64,000 bases of DNA from Thiolinea disciformis DSM 14473 (GCF_000371925.1 NZ_AQVE01000005.1:1-64000); one strand, 5' to 3'; positions 37,078 to 46,315 are shown, counted from the first letter of the stretch. Made by a program: numbers and translations. The notes: generated by a model not told the origin, from the letters alone.

Positions 37078-37545
37078 GTGAAAAAATTATATAAGCGAGT
37101 CCTGTTTCTAAGTGCAGTACTTATCACGACTTTAGGCTTAAATGCTTGTGGTCAAACCCCTGATGCTAAAGCAGAAACACCTAAAACCGCTACTGTACAA
37201 ACAGGCGGTGTGGTCAATGTTTCAAATGCGGAATTGCAGAGCTTATTAGATCAAGGCGTGCCTTTAGTGGATATTCGCTTGCCTGAAGAATGGTCAGAAA
37301 CGGGTGTAGTGGCGAACAGCCATAAAATCACCTTGTTTGATGCTCGTGGCAATGTAAATCCTAACTTTTTAGCTGAAGTGCAAAAAATTGCACCCAAAGA
37401 TAAGCCTGTTGCTCTGATTTGCCGTACTGGTAATCGTACCCGCGCTGGTGCACAAATGCTGGTACAAAGTGGCTATAAGCAGGTTTATAACGTCACTACT
37501 GGTATCAAAAGCTGGATAGGTGAAGGCCGTGCGGTAACACGCTAA
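37078..37545 (+). CDS. Rhodanese-domain lipoprotein
   Basis: This is a small secreted rhodanese. I favour the GTG at 37078, 9 nt after AAGG, because the ATG at 37069 touches that site. The roughly 155-residue protein has a lipoprotein signal (KKLYKRVLFLSAVLITTLG, lipobox LNAC), a short linker and one rhodanese domain with the active-site loop ICRTGNRTRAG. The loop cysteine is intact, so sulfurtransferase activity is possible; in a sulfur oxidiser it might handle persulfide in the periplasm (inference). The domain is close to the single-domain PspE/GlpE type. It is probably co-transcribed with aceK (gap 11 bp). Confidence 0.9.
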   Translation: MKKLYKRVLFLSAVLITTLGLNACGQTPDAKAETPKTATVQTGGVVNVSNAELQSLLDQGVPLVDIRLPEEWSETGVVANSHKITLFDARGNVNPNFLAEVQKIAPKDKPVALICRTGNRTRAGAQMLVQSGYKQVYNVTTGIKSWIGEGRAVTR

Positions 37546-37550
37546 AAGAA

Positions 37551-37577
37551 AAGGCACATACTATTTGGATGTGCCTT
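37551..37577. terminator. Terminator between the rhodanese gene and the convergent large gene
   Basis: AAGGCACAT (37551-37559) and ATGTGCCTT (37569-37577) form a 9-bp stem with a 9-nt loop. The upstream side is A-rich; the downstream side is only moderately T-rich. It lies between two converging stop codons. Confidence 0.75.
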
Positions 37578-37583
37578 GGCTTA

Positions 37584-39758
37584 TTAAATATTCCCACCAT
37601 CGTTGGGCGGTTTCTTAGTACGTAAACCGCCTAGCATTTTTAACACAGCGGTAAGCAATGCGAGCGCACAACCTAATTTTTCGCTATTCGCACCCTCTTC
37701 CTGCCTTGAGCCGCCTGAATACGTACTTTGATTGAGCGGTGGAAAACTCGCTTTCAGCAGGGGGCATTGCACCCAAAACTCCGATACTTCCAAATAAGGT
37801 TCACGCAAACTAGTCGTCACCCCTATTGCACTTAAACAATCACGGCGCAATGCTGGTGTAATATCCTGATCACTTTGTACTTTAGCGGCTACTAATTGAC
37901 GCTCTAAGGCTTGCAAACAACGCATTTCTTGGCTTGGATCATGACTTAAGTAGGATTCCAGCACCGGCAATTTACGCCGCAAATCGGCTAGGAAACCTTG
38001 TGCTAAGCCACTCACTGTATCTGTGGCAAGATCACTATAGCGTTTATCTTCGGGGCTTACGAAAAGATTCGAATCAGCAAACTCCAGAATACAGGGCGCT
38101 AACGGTAAATCGCTTAACGTTACTTTACCTTGCTCATTGGTCACACCCTCAAAAATGGCACTGGGCTCGAAATACAATTTAAAACGTGCATTAGCTACAG
38201 GCTTTTTAGTGTCAGTACAAAGCATTAAGGCCTGCCATTGAGCAATGCGCACTACTTCATTCACTTGCTCCGCAGGCAATAAAAAACTCAACATCGCTGC
38301 ACGACGGGGATTCATCAAGGCAATATCAATTAAAGGCTCGACTTTACCGTGTAGAATCGCCAAACGCTTCATCGCGAAACTACGAATCGCGGTATATTCC
38401 AAATCTACCAAGCGAATAGGCTCAGCCGTGTGTGACTGCCACGCTTTTAAGGCTGGTATTAGAAAACGTTCACCAATCGTTTTTTGCTCACTACTAACAG
38501 GCCCTAGCGGATTATGGTCGTCACGTCCTTGCGCAAATTCTTGGGTACGCAATTTCAGCCAAGCATCCAGTTGTTGCGCGCCAAAAGGATCTTTCTGACG
38601 AAATTGCCCCAAGGTTAGACTGGAATAGTCCGCTAAATACGCGTGGTAATGGAAATCACTTAAGCCCACACTCATTTTCAATAGATTGTCTGGAATCAGA
38701 TGACGCTCATCATCAATCGCTAATGGTTCAGTTTGCCCATTAGCACGCACCCGCTGATTAATCGCGTTAGTTTGTACAGGCTCATAAGCTAAATGTGATT
38801 CACCTTCTTCTGGTGCAAACCCCAAAATACAAACCACGCCATCGTCGGCCATATTCCCACCAATCCGCGCTGGGAATAAACGAATGCGCGGAACTTCGCC
38901 GTCCTTCACTTCATACAGCACATTGCCGGAAATCTCACCGCCATCCAATAAACCCGCAATCGAAATAGCATGAGAACCTTTGGTAGTAATTTTATTATTC
39001 ACCAAGCGCAACTGACGCTGCATCCCATCACTGGAAAAAATTCCTTGCAGCGGCCCATTAGGAGCTTCGACCGTGCAATCACACACGGAAACACCTTCTT
39101 GAATCGCACCCGCCATCTGATCCGCTAAGCGCAGATAGGTATTGCCTTCACGCTTACCCAAAGCCGGTGGAATCAATTGAATCGCGTCGCGATGCGCAAT
39201 ATTGTCAGAGCGCTGATCGACGATGTGAAGATTTTCTGCACGAACATGATGATTCCAAATCCGCACCGCATCCGTTTGCTCCCCAAGCAGCTCAATCACA
39301 CTCTCGCCTTTGAAAGCATAGTGCGTCGTATCCGGCGTAATCACTAACTCTCCCGGATTAGCGGCGACTGCATCCCAATCGACACAACTCGCTTTACAAC
39401 TTTCCTCATCCAACACATACAAATATTCCTGCTCTTTTTCTGGTGGCGCACGAAATACATGATTCGCGGCCTCGAGCGCTTTAATTTTGGCAGGATATTC
39501 GGCGAGAATTTGACGGGCGGATGCGGCGCGCGCTTGATAAGCCTCTAAATTCGCTTTTTGGGTAGCTATTTTATCTGCAATACCCGCTGGTGCTTGAGCC
39601 GATTGTTGGAGCTTTTCGAGATTAGCAATATAGGTGGGTAAATAATTCGGCGAGTTAGGATCTAAATATTTTTTAGTTTGGGCAATATCCTCATTAGCTT
39701 TGGTGACGAGACGTGTGTAGTGTGTATATAGCGTGTGGGTATTATTTTGCTCAGCCAT
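37584..39758 (-). CDS. Large protein with coiled-coil, beta-helix-like and carboxypeptidase-regulatory-like regions
   Basis: I do not recognise this 724-residue protein as a whole. The ATG at 39758 follows AAGGAG by 6 nt; an upstream in-frame start has no such site. Residues 1-100 look helical and coiled-coil-like. Residues about 135-310 have short repeating strands with asparagine turns (VIELLGEQTDAVRIWNHHVR, DCTVEAPNGPLQGIFSSDGM, LVNNKITTKGSHAISIAGLL), a right-handed parallel beta-helix pattern. Residues about 525-575 resemble a carboxypeptidase-regulatory beta-sandwich (NARFKLYFEPSAIFEGVTNE). A short hydrophobic stretch (LGCALALLTAVLKMLGGL) lies near the C-terminus. There is no signal peptide. 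Modular beta-helix proteins of this kind are often tail-, injection- or surface-associated, but no such genes are near. Confidence 0.75.
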   Translation of the reverse strand: MAEQNNTHTLYTHYTRLVTKANEDIAQTKKYLDPNSPNYLPTYIANLEKLQQSAQAPAGIADKIATQKANLEAYQARAASARQILAEYPAKIKALEAANHVFRAPPEKEQEYLYVLDEESCKASCVDWDAVAANPGELVITPDTTHYAFKGESVIELLGEQTDAVRIWNHHVRAENLHIVDQRSDNIAHRDAIQLIPPALGKREGNTYLRLADQMAGAIQEGVSVCDCTVEAPNGPLQGIFSSDGMQRQLRLVNNKITTKGSHAISIAGLLDGGEISGNVLYEVKDGEVPRIRLFPARIGGNMADDGVVCILGFAPEEGESHLAYEPVQTNAINQRVRANGQTEPLAIDDERHLIPDNLLKMSVGLSDFHYHAYLADYSSLTLGQFRQKDPFGAQQLDAWLKLRTQEFAQGRDDHNPLGPVSSEQKTIGERFLIPALKAWQSHTAEPIRLVDLEYTAIRSFAMKRLAILHGKVEPLIDIALMNPRRAAMLSFLLPAEQVNEVVRIAQWQALMLCTDTKKPVANARFKLYFEPSAIFEGVTNEQGKVTLSDLPLAPCILEFADSNLFVSPEDKRYSDLATDTVSGLAQGFLADLRRKLPVLESYLSHDPSQEMRCLQALERQLVAAKVQSDQDITPALRRDCLSAIGVTTSLREPYLEVSEFWVQCPLLKASFPPLNQSTYSGGSRQEEGANSEKLGCALALLTAVLKMLGGLRTKKPPNDGGNI

Positions 39759-39776
39759 CAAACACTCCTTGTGAAG

Positions 39777-39800
39777 CGGAGGGCGGGGATTCACCCTCCG
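39777..39800. repeat. GC-rich hairpin just upstream of the large gene's ribosome site
   Basis: CGGAGGG (39777-39783) and CCCTCCG (39794-39800) pair with a 10-nt loop. On the minus strand it lies between the aminotransferase stop and the AAGGAG of the 724-residue gene. There is no T tract, so it is more likely an mRNA processing or attenuation structure than a terminator. Confidence 0.5.
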
Positions 39801-39809
39801 TAATAAGCA

Positions 39810-40985
39810 TCAAACAGACGCTATGCGATCAAGACATTTCTCTAGATTGTCCATACTGGTCGCGAAAGACAAACGCATATAACCCTCTAAACCAAAGGCA
39901 GAACCGGGCACCACGGCAACACCGGCTTTATCCAATAAATGACTCGCTAATGCCGTATCATCAGCCAATTTCAAACGTTTAATCATGCCCTCAACATTCG
40001 GGAAACTATAAAATGTACCATCTGCCGGTAAACAATTAATACCGTCTACTTTATTCAAACTCGTGTGAACAAAATGATGACGTTTCTCAAAAGCCTCACA
40101 CATGGTTTTAATAAACGATTGATCGCCATTTAAAGCGGCAATCGAAGCATATTGTGAAATAGAGGTTGGATTGGAGGTACTTTGGGACTGCACAATACGC
40201 ATAGCATCGGCTAATACCTTAGGCCCTGCACAATAGCCAATACGCCAACCGGTCATCGCATAAGCTTTAGAAACCCCATTTAACACGACCGTGCGATCAT
40301 AGAGTTCAGGGCAAACATTCAAAATATTAACAAATTGTCTACCACTGAATAAGACATGCTCATACATATCATCCGTGGCAATAATAATCTTCGGATGGCG
40401 CACTAAAACTTCGGCGAGCTGCTTCAATTCCTCGGCACTATAAGCGACACCGGTTGGATTAGAAGGACTATTCAGAAACAACATTTTAGTGCGCGGCGTG
40501 ATAGCCGCCTCTAATTTCTCGGGACTTATTTTGAAGTGTTCCGCTTGGCCTGCCTCAATAATAACCGGAATACCATCTGCCAATAAAACGATGTCAGGAT
40601 AAGACACCCAATAAGGTGCAGGAATAATTACCTCATCACCGGCCTTAATTAAAGCTTGGCATAAGTTATAACAGCTTTGCTTGCCACCTGAAGAAACGAC
40701 AATCTGATTAGGTGCATAGCTTAAATTATTTTCACGCTTAAATTTATCAACGACCGCTTGTTTTAATTTAGGAATACCATCAACCGCCGTATAACGCGTT
40801 TCTCCTTGATGCATCGCGTCAATAGCAGCTTGTTGAATATGTTCTGGTGTAGGGAAATCCGGTTCCCCTACACTCAAACTGATAATATCGCGCCCCTCCG
40901 CTTTTAATTGGACGGCTAAGGCGTTAATGGCTAAAGTCGGAGAAGGTTTGACACGCCCAATACGTGCTGCAAGTTGTATGTTCAC
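39810..40985 (-). CDS. Aspartate aminotransferase-type PLP enzyme (class Ib)
   Basis: This 391-residue aminotransferase begins with the class Ib form RIGRVKPSPTLAINALAVQLK (given in part). It contains SVGEPDFPTPEHI, the substrate loop TAVDGIPKLKQAV, the aspartate-binding SPSNPTGVAYS, the PLP lysine in LNGVSKAYAMTGWRIGY, and a C-terminal arginine motif (YMRLSFATS). Enzymes of this group transaminate aspartate, and many also act on prephenate, so a role in Asp metabolism or in arogenate formation is possible. It precedes the large beta-helix-like gene with a 51-bp gap but need not share its function. Confidence 0.93.
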   Translation of the reverse strand: MNIQLAARIGRVKPSPTLAINALAVQLKAEGRDIISLSVGEPDFPTPEHIQQAAIDAMHQGETRYTAVDGIPKLKQAVVDKFKRENNLSYAPNQIVVSSGGKQSCYNLCQALIKAGDEVIIPAPYWVSYPDIVLLADGIPVIIEAGQAEHFKISPEKLEAAITPRTKMLFLNSPSNPTGVAYSAEELKQLAEVLVRHPKIIIATDDMYEHVLFSGRQFVNILNVCPELYDRTVVLNGVSKAYAMTGWRIGYCAGPKVLADAMRIVQSQSTSNPTSISQYASIAALNGDQSFIKTMCEAFEKRHHFVHTSLNKVDGINCLPADGTFYSFPNVEGMIKRLKLADDTALASHLLDKAGVAVVPGSAFGLEGYMRLSFATSMDNLEKCLDRIASV

Positions 40986-41186
40986 TGGAATGAGTTAACC
41001 ATGATTGGTATTAAGATATACAGGCGGAAGTTGTTGGATATTTCCCTGATCCAATCCCATCGCCCCCCAAAGTGCTAGGCACAGCCGACCCATTCTACTG
41101 CAAGATTTCGTATCAAGATAAGTGGCATTCTTACAATTTTATTTTAGGACAGGCCATCAGCACCGATTTGTGCAATGCAAACAGGC

Positions 41187-41200
41187 ATGATTTGTGTCAA
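41187..41200 (+). promoter_or_regulatory. Candidate FNR/Anr box upstream of ompW
   Basis: ATGAT-TTGT-GTCAA matches the TTGAT-N4-ATCAA consensus at 8 of 10 positions. It lies 70 bp before the ompW start. ompW is oxygen-regulated through FNR in E. coli, which makes the site plausible but not proven. Confidence 0.35.
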
Positions 41201-41269
41201 TGAGCGCGTTCTCCATCCGGTTCATAATGATCTTCAACCTATTTTGATGGTTTTAACTTGGAGAACAAA

Positions 41270-41884
41270 ATGATGCGGAAAATGGCAAGCCTGAGCTTAA
41301 TGGTTTTAGGAATCCTGAGCGCTAATGCAGTCTTAGCAGGTGGTGTTGCCACGGGCAACAATAGCATTATCGTGCGCGGCGGTGCAGCGATGGTTGATCC
41401 TCATGGCGATGGATTAAAAGTCGGTGCAGCACAATTAGATGTAGAAGATAATACCCAATTAGGTTTAAGCGCGAGCATTCCCGTTGCTGGCAATGTAGCG
41501 GTCGGTATTCTTGCAGCAACGCCATTCAAACATGACATCACCTTAGCCGGTCAAAAAATCGGTACGACTAAGCATTTACCACCGACTGTGACCTTGCAAT
41601 ATCACTTCAATAATGGCAGTGCTGTTAAGCCTTATGTGGGTATTGGCGCCAACTACACCAAATTTTTCGATGAAGATTCCAAGCTAGGCTCATTAAACTT
41701 GGACGATTCAACCGGTTTAGCGGGCGAATTAGGTGTGGATTATAATTTTAATAAGAACTGGGGCGTGAACGGCGCAGTGTGGTATGCGGACATTAAAACC
41801 GATGCTACTTTAGGCGGTGCCAAATTAGGCGAAGTGGATATTAGTCCATGGGTGTATATGGTCGGCGTTTCTTATAAATTCTAA
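41270..41884 (+). CDS. ompW: OmpW family outer-membrane protein
   Basis: OmpW forms a small eight-stranded beta-barrel with a narrow hydrophobic channel. TTGGAGAAC precedes the ATG at 41270. The 204-residue product has a signal peptide ending at ANAVLAG, then the OmpW pattern: NSIIVRGGAAMVDPHG, LGLSASIPVAGNVAVGILAATPFKHDI (given in part), LPPTVTLQYHFNNGSAVKPYVGIGANYTKFF (given in part), and the terminal strand SPWVYMVGVSYKF ending in Phe, as required for BAM assembly. A candidate FNR box lies upstream and a terminator downstream. Confidence 0.94.
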   Translation: MMRKMASLSLMVLGILSANAVLAGGVATGNNSIIVRGGAAMVDPHGDGLKVGAAQLDVEDNTQLGLSASIPVAGNVAVGILAATPFKHDITLAGQKIGTTKHLPPTVTLQYHFNNGSAVKPYVGIGANYTKFFDEDSKLGSLNLDDSTGLAGELGVDYNFNKNWGVNGAVWYADIKTDATLGGAKLGEVDISPWVYMVGVSYKF

Positions 41885-41912
41885 GTTTCCCACTCTGCTA
41901 AGGCATCCTTTG

Positions 41913-41947
41913 GCTGGCTACGCTCTGATTGACGTGCCAGCTTTTTT
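41913..41947 (+). terminator. Rho-independent terminator of ompW
   Basis: GCTGGC (41913-41918) pairs with GCCAGC (41936-41941), with an added ACG/CGT helix across a bulged T, followed directly by TTTTTT. It lies 28 bp after the ompW stop. Confidence 0.85.
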
Positions 41948-42012
41948 AGCGGTAACTAAAGGCAATGCAGCTTAATTAGCCGCTTTATTGCTTAGACCCG
42001 ACGAGCTTAAGC

Positions 42013-42909
42013 TTAAGCAGGGAATACACCGGTCGAAATATAACGATCTCCACGATCACAAATAATCGTCACGATCGTGGCATTTTCTACTTCTTGAGAT
42101 AAGCGCAAAGCAGCTGCCATCGCACCACCGGAAGATACACCACAGAAAATCCCCTCTTCTTGGGCCAAGCGGCGCATCATGGCTTCAGACTCGGCTTGGG
42201 TAACATCCATTTCACGATCAATCGCAGCGGCATTAAAAATTTCAGGTAAATACTCTGGCGTCCAACGCCGAATCCCAGGAATAGCATCTTGCTGTGTCGC
42301 CGGACGAACCCCAATGATTTGAATCGCAGGATTTTGGGCTTTGAGGTAGTAACTATTGCCCATAATTGTACCTGTCGTGCCCATCGCACTGACGAAATGG
42401 GTAAGGCTACCTTGGGTATCGCGCCAAATTTCAGGGCCTGTTGAGGCGATATGCGCTGCAGGATTGTCAGGATTGGCAAATTGATTCAAGACCTTACCCT
42501 TGCCATCGCGCTCCATTTGCAAGGCTATATCACGCGCCCCTTCCATACCACCCTGCTCTTTACTGACTAAAATGAGTTCAGCACCATAAGCTTTCATTGA
42601 TGCGCGACGCTCCATGCTTAAATTATCCGGCATGAGCAAAATCATCTTATAGCCTTTGATCGCTGCGGCCATCGCTAAGGCAATACCAGTATTTCCGCTA
42701 GTCGCTTCAATTAAGGTATCGCCCTGCTTGATATCACCGCGCCGCTCGGCTTCACGAATCATGTTTAAGGCAGGACGGTCTTTCACTGAACCGGCTGGAT
42801 TATTACCTTCCAATTTCGCCAAAATAATATTGCTGGTCGTCCCTGCCAAACGTTGTAGGCGCACCAGCGGTGTATTACCAATAAACGCTTCAATGGTCGG
42901 ATAATTCAT
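42013..42909 (-). CDS. cysM: Cysteine synthase B (O-acetylserine sulfhydrylase)
   Basis: CysM makes cysteine, or S-sulfocysteine from thiosulfate, from O-acetylserine. The 298-residue PLP enzyme has the lysine in NNPAGSVKDRPA (Lys43), the phosphate-binding SGNTGIALA, and the CGVSSGGA loop. The YPTIEAFIGNTPLVRLQRL start and the RRWTPEYLPEIFN insert are of the CysM rather than the CysK type. It is the last gene of the long minus-strand operon, 6 bp after acpS. No clear terminator follows. Confidence 0.95.
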   Translation of the reverse strand: MNYPTIEAFIGNTPLVRLQRLAGTTSNIILAKLEGNNPAGSVKDRPALNMIREAERRGDIKQGDTLIEATSGNTGIALAMAAAIKGYKMILLMPDNLSMERRASMKAYGAELILVSKEQGGMEGARDIALQMERDGKGKVLNQFANPDNPAAHIASTGPEIWRDTQGSLTHFVSAMGTTGTIMGNSYYLKAQNPAIQIIGVRPATQQDAIPGIRRWTPEYLPEIFNAAAIDREMDVTQAESEAMMRRLAQEEGIFCGVSSGGAMAAALRLSQEVENATIVTIICDRGDRYISTGVFPA

Positions 42910-42915
42910 GCGCGA

Positions 42916-43302
42916 TCAACCTGTCAAAATAACAAAAGCCACAGCATAATGGCGTTCATCCGCCAAAGAAAGGGCTGTATTTGATACCCCCAAGCGCTCT
43001 GCCGTTTCTTGCGTAATACCGTGTAATAAAAGTTGCGGCTTGCCCCACGCATCATGACGGGTTTCAATTTCATGCCATTGCGCAAATTGACCAATCCCCG
43101 TCCCAAAAGCTTTCGCAAGCGCTTCTTTAGTCGCAAAACGCTTGGCTAGCCATGCTGCTTGTTTTTCGGGCATGAGTTTCTCAAAATACGCTAACTCATC
43201 ATCATGCAAGATACGACGTGTGAAGCGCTCGGCTTGGCGCTCAAGCAAATGGGCGATACGTTCAATTTCAACAATATCCGTCCCAATGCCAATCAGATTC
43301 AT
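42916..43302 (-). CDS. acpS: Holo-[acyl-carrier-protein] synthase
   Basis: AcpS transfers 4'-phosphopantetheine from CoA to apo-ACP. The 128-residue protein has the typical start IGIGTDIVEIERIAHLLER, where the aspartate binds magnesium. It also has the FATKEALAKAFGTGIG motif with the second metal ligand, and the C-terminal SLADERHYAVAFVIL. It overlaps pdxJ by 4 bp, the classic pdxJ-acpS coupling of proteobacteria. Confidence 0.96.
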   Translation of the reverse strand: MNLIGIGTDIVEIERIAHLLERQAERFTRRILHDDELAYFEKLMPEKQAAWLAKRFATKEALAKAFGTGIGQFAQWHEIETRHDAWGKPQLLLHGITQETAERLGVSNTALSLADERHYAVAFVILTG

Positions 43303-44036
43303 GCGTCAGCGCGAGCGGCTTGCATAAGCACCAACATTTCGCGTGTAGCCGCCTCAATGCCCACAAATACCGCGCGTGCTACCATGGCATGACCAATATT
43401 CAATTCACGAATAGTGGGAATCATCGCGATGGCAACCGTATTTTGATAATCCAAACCATGGCCTGCATTTACCTGAATCCCCAAACTATGCGCAAACTCA
43501 GCCGCTTGTTGAATACGCTCTAATTCACGCCATTTCGCTTCACCCGTATTATTGGCATAAGTGCCGGTATGAAGTTCAATCACGGGCGCACCAATATCGG
43601 GTACACGACGAATTTGCTCCATATCCGGCTCAATAAACAGTGACACGCGAATATTAGCCCGACTTAATTCTTGAGTGACTTTCTGAATCCGTTCAAACTG
43701 CCCAATCACATCTAAGCCGCCCTCAGTGGTCAGCTCTTCGCGCTTTTCTGGTACGACGCACACATCATGCGGCTGAACATCCAAGGCAATTTTCACCATT
43801 TCCGCTGTGGCGCCCATTTCAAAATTCATCCGCGTTGTTAACGCTTTACGCACTGCATAAACATCCGCATCCTGAATATGGCGGCGATCTTCACGTAAAT
43901 GCAACGTAATAGCGTGCGCACCTGCCTTTTCAATTAAAGCGACTGCTTCCAATAAATCTGGATAAGGTGTAAAACGGGCTTGGCGAATATTGGCGATATG
44001 ATCAATATTAACGCCTAATTCAATCGGTAAATTCAT
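43299..44036 (-). CDS. pdxJ: Pyridoxine 5'-phosphate synthase
   Basis: PdxJ condenses 1-deoxyxylulose 5-phosphate with 3-amino-2-oxopropyl phosphate to give pyridoxine 5'-phosphate. The 245-residue TIM-barrel protein has GVNIDHIANIRQAR at the N-terminus, HLREDRRHIQDAD, EMGATAEMVKIAL, CVVPEKREELTTEGGLDV and VNAGHGLDYQNT. Length and motifs match the family. Its stop overlaps the acpS start, and it begins 4 bp after recO. Confidence 0.97.
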   Translation of the reverse strand: MNLPIELGVNIDHIANIRQARFTPYPDLLEAVALIEKAGAHAITLHLREDRRHIQDADVYAVRKALTTRMNFEMGATAEMVKIALDVQPHDVCVVPEKREELTTEGGLDVIGQFERIQKVTQELSRANIRVSLFIEPDMEQIRRVPDIGAPVIELHTGTYANNTGEAKWRELERIQQAAEFAHSLGIQVNAGHGLDYQNTVAIAMIPTIRELNIGHAMVARAVFVGIEAATREMLVLMQAARADA

Positions 44037-44040
44037 AATT

Positions 44041-44745
44041 TCACTCGCTTAATAGCTGACGTGCGTATAAGGTTTTGCCTTTTAATAAAATACGCCACAA
44101 ACGATCTAATACTTGGCGCAATTCGCGCCCTAAGGGTAGCGATAATTGTGCTGGCTCACGCAAAGCAATCAATAGCTCGCCGGATAATACGGTGTCATTC
44201 GCATCAGGCAAATCGCTATGCAAATTAACTCGCGTTAAACCTTGTTCAAACTGAAAGCAATAGCGTTCGCCTGCCACAATGGCCTGCTCATCTTTATCAT
44301 CGTACCACAGATTTAAATCATGGCCGCAGTGAGCCAATATAGCTAATTCAAATAGCATTACTTGGCGCATATCCGCGCCACGCTGTAAGTGAAATAAAGT
44401 CTGCTGATACTGCTCGAAAAGTTCAGGCGTGGCTTGCAAAGGCTGAAACACGCGCAACAACAATTCATTCATATACATGGCCTGCAAAAGCGCATCTTGT
44501 TTCAGGCTAAATCGTCCACGTTCTTCGGTTTGCGTCATCGTGAAAACTTCGCCACGCCCCGTCCAACTCGCCTCTAATAAACGAAAGGGCTCTAGCATCC
44601 CTTTAAGACGCATACTTTGTTTTTTAGAAAAGCGTGCAATCGCGCTAATACGCCCCTCGTGTTGCGTATATAAATCGAGCAATAAGGCATTTTCGCGATA
44701 AGGTTTACGGCGCAAAACAAACGCAGGGGATTGATTAAAAGACAT
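44041..44745 (-). CDS. recO: DNA repair protein RecO
   Basis: RecO binds single-stranded DNA and loads RecA in the RecFOR pathway. The 234-residue protein has an N-terminal OB fold (AFVLRRKPYRENALLLDLYTQHEGR, given in part), a middle helical region (MYMNELLLRVFQPLQATPELFEQY, given in part) and an all-helical C-terminus. The cysteine zinc site seen in some homologues is not evident, as in other gammaproteobacteria. It sits in the era-recO-pdxJ-acpS order typical of the class. Confidence 0.93.
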   Translation of the reverse strand: MSFNQSPAFVLRRKPYRENALLLDLYTQHEGRISAIARFSKKQSMRLKGMLEPFRLLEASWTGRGEVFTMTQTEERGRFSLKQDALLQAMYMNELLLRVFQPLQATPELFEQYQQTLFHLQRGADMRQVMLFELAILAHCGHDLNLWYDDKDEQAIVAGERYCFQFEQGLTRVNLHSDLPDANDTVLSGELLIALREPAQLSLPLGRELRQVLDRLWRILLKGKTLYARQLLSE

Positions 44746-44754
44746 ATTAAGAGA

Positions 44755-45648
44755 TTAGCGTGTAATCCCTAAACTTTGCAAATGGCGGGGACTATTTTCC
44801 CAATCCGCCTCGACACGTACCCACAACTTGAGCATCACTTTATGCTCAAGAAAATGTTCCAAAGCAATACGTGCGGAGCTACCGATACGTTTTAAGGTTT
44901 CCCCTTTATTGCCAATAATAATACCTTTTTGGCTCTCGCGGCTGACCCAAATCGTGGCATGAATTTCAGTGAGCTTTGGTTTTTCTTCAAATTTCTCAAT
45001 CTCGACCGCTGTAGAATACGGTAATTCCTGATGCAAGTAGGTCATCAACTGCTCACGTATCAATTCACTACTAATAAAACGCAGCGATTGATCGGTAATA
45101 TCATCTTCTTCATAAGCCCATTCCCCTGCCGGCAAGACCTTGAATAAAGCTAGCTTCAGCGCCTCAGTATTCACCGCTTTAGTAGCCGATAAAGGAAAAA
45201 TCTCCGCAAACTGACGCTTAGTGGCGACTTCCGCAAGCCACGCAAAGAGCTTCTCTTTTTGACTAATGCGATCTACTTTGTTGGCAACCAAGAAGATAGG
45301 CGCTTTCACATGCTCCAAGCGACTTAAAACCAGATTATCCTCCTCCGTCCAGCTCAAAGCTTCCACCACCATCACAACCGCATCAACACCCTCTAACGCA
45401 GCAACGGCCTCTAAATTAATCGTTTTATTCAATAAGCTTTTAGCGGTTTTATGAATGCCGGGGGTATCGAGCAAAACCAGTTGATGCTCACCCTCCGTCA
45501 AAATGCCACGTACATTATGGCGAGTGGTTTGCGGCTTATTGGCAACGGCTGCGACCTTCTGCCCCACTAATTGATTCATTAGGGTGGATTTACCGACATT
45601 AGGACGACCGGAAATAGCCACATGGCCAAACTTAGTCATGGTTTGCAC
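44755..45648 (-). CDS. era: GTPase Era
   Basis: Era is an essential GTPase that binds the 3' end of 16S rRNA and assists small-subunit assembly. The 297-residue protein has G1 GRPNVGKS (residues 14-21), G3 DTPGIH, G4 NKVD, and a C-terminal KH domain (IIIGNKGETLKRIGSSAR). The gene overlaps rnc by 17 bp, so translation is coupled with RNase III as in E. coli. Confidence 0.97.
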   Translation of the reverse strand: MQTMTKFGHVAISGRPNVGKSTLMNQLVGQKVAAVANKPQTTRHNVRGILTEGEHQLVLLDTPGIHKTAKSLLNKTINLEAVAALEGVDAVVMVVEALSWTEEDNLVLSRLEHVKAPIFLVANKVDRISQKEKLFAWLAEVATKRQFAEIFPLSATKAVNTEALKLALFKVLPAGEWAYEEDDITDQSLRFISSELIREQLMTYLHQELPYSTAVEIEKFEEKPKLTEIHATIWVSRESQKGIIIGNKGETLKRIGSSARIALEHFLEHKVMLKLWVRVEADWENSPRHLQSLGITR

Positions 45649-46303
45649 TCACCAATTGAAAGGCTTTAGCAGCAGCTTCTTGCTCGGCTTTGCGCCGACT
45701 GCCTGCAATGCCTTGCGTACGAATTTGAAGGGCTTCGATCACACATTCGGCCGTAAACGTTTGGCGATGCGCCTCCCCTTCAATCCCTAATAAATGATAA
45801 TCTGGCAGCTCAAAACCGCGTGATTGAAGAAATTCCTGAAGGCGGCTTTTGGGGTCTTTTAAGTCATCTTCCGTGGGCAAATCGTGTAGACGCGCCCCAT
45901 ACACAGTGAGCACAAAGCGCTCAGCTTCTTTAATGCCTTGCTCCAGATAAATACAGCCAATCAAGGCTTCCAAGGCATCCGCTAAGATCGACTTTCTGCG
46001 AAAACCACCACTTTTTAATTCGCCAGGCCCTAAACGTAGAAAATCACCGAGTCCCAAGTCGGTAGCGATCACCGCTAGTGCATTTTCATTCACTAAAGAA
46101 GCACGTAAGCGGCTTAAATAACCTTCACTCGCTCGCGGAATGCGTCGATAAAGCTCCGTGGTAATAATCAGTCCAAGCACACTGTCGCCAAGAAACTCCA
46201 TGCGCTCATTATGTCGACCATCGGCGCTACGATGGGTAATGGCTCTCACAAAGGTGTCAGTCGCCATCAACTCTGGTGCAAGTAATTTCTTTAGCCTATC
46301 CAT
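45632..46303 (-). CDS. rnc: Ribonuclease III
   Basis: RNase III cleaves double-stranded RNA, including the rRNA precursor. The 223-residue protein has the catalytic signature ERMEFLGDSVLGLIITTELY (given in part; acidic residues intact), the second acidic cluster DALEALIGCIYLEQG, and a C-terminal dsRNA-binding domain (DPKSRLQEFLQSRGFELPDY to the end). It begins just after the DUF4845 gene and overlaps era. Confidence 0.97.
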   Translation of the reverse strand: MDRLKKLLAPELMATDTFVRAITHRSADGRHNERMEFLGDSVLGLIITTELYRRIPRASEGYLSRLRASLVNENALAVIATDLGLGDFLRLGPGELKSGGFRRKSILADALEALIGCIYLEQGIKEAERFVLTVYGARLHDLPTEDDLKDPKSRLQEFLQSRGFELPDYHLLGIEGEAHRQTFTAECVIEALQIRTQGIAGSRRKAEQEAAAKAFQLVSANHD

Positions 46304-46315
46304 CCAAACTCACTG

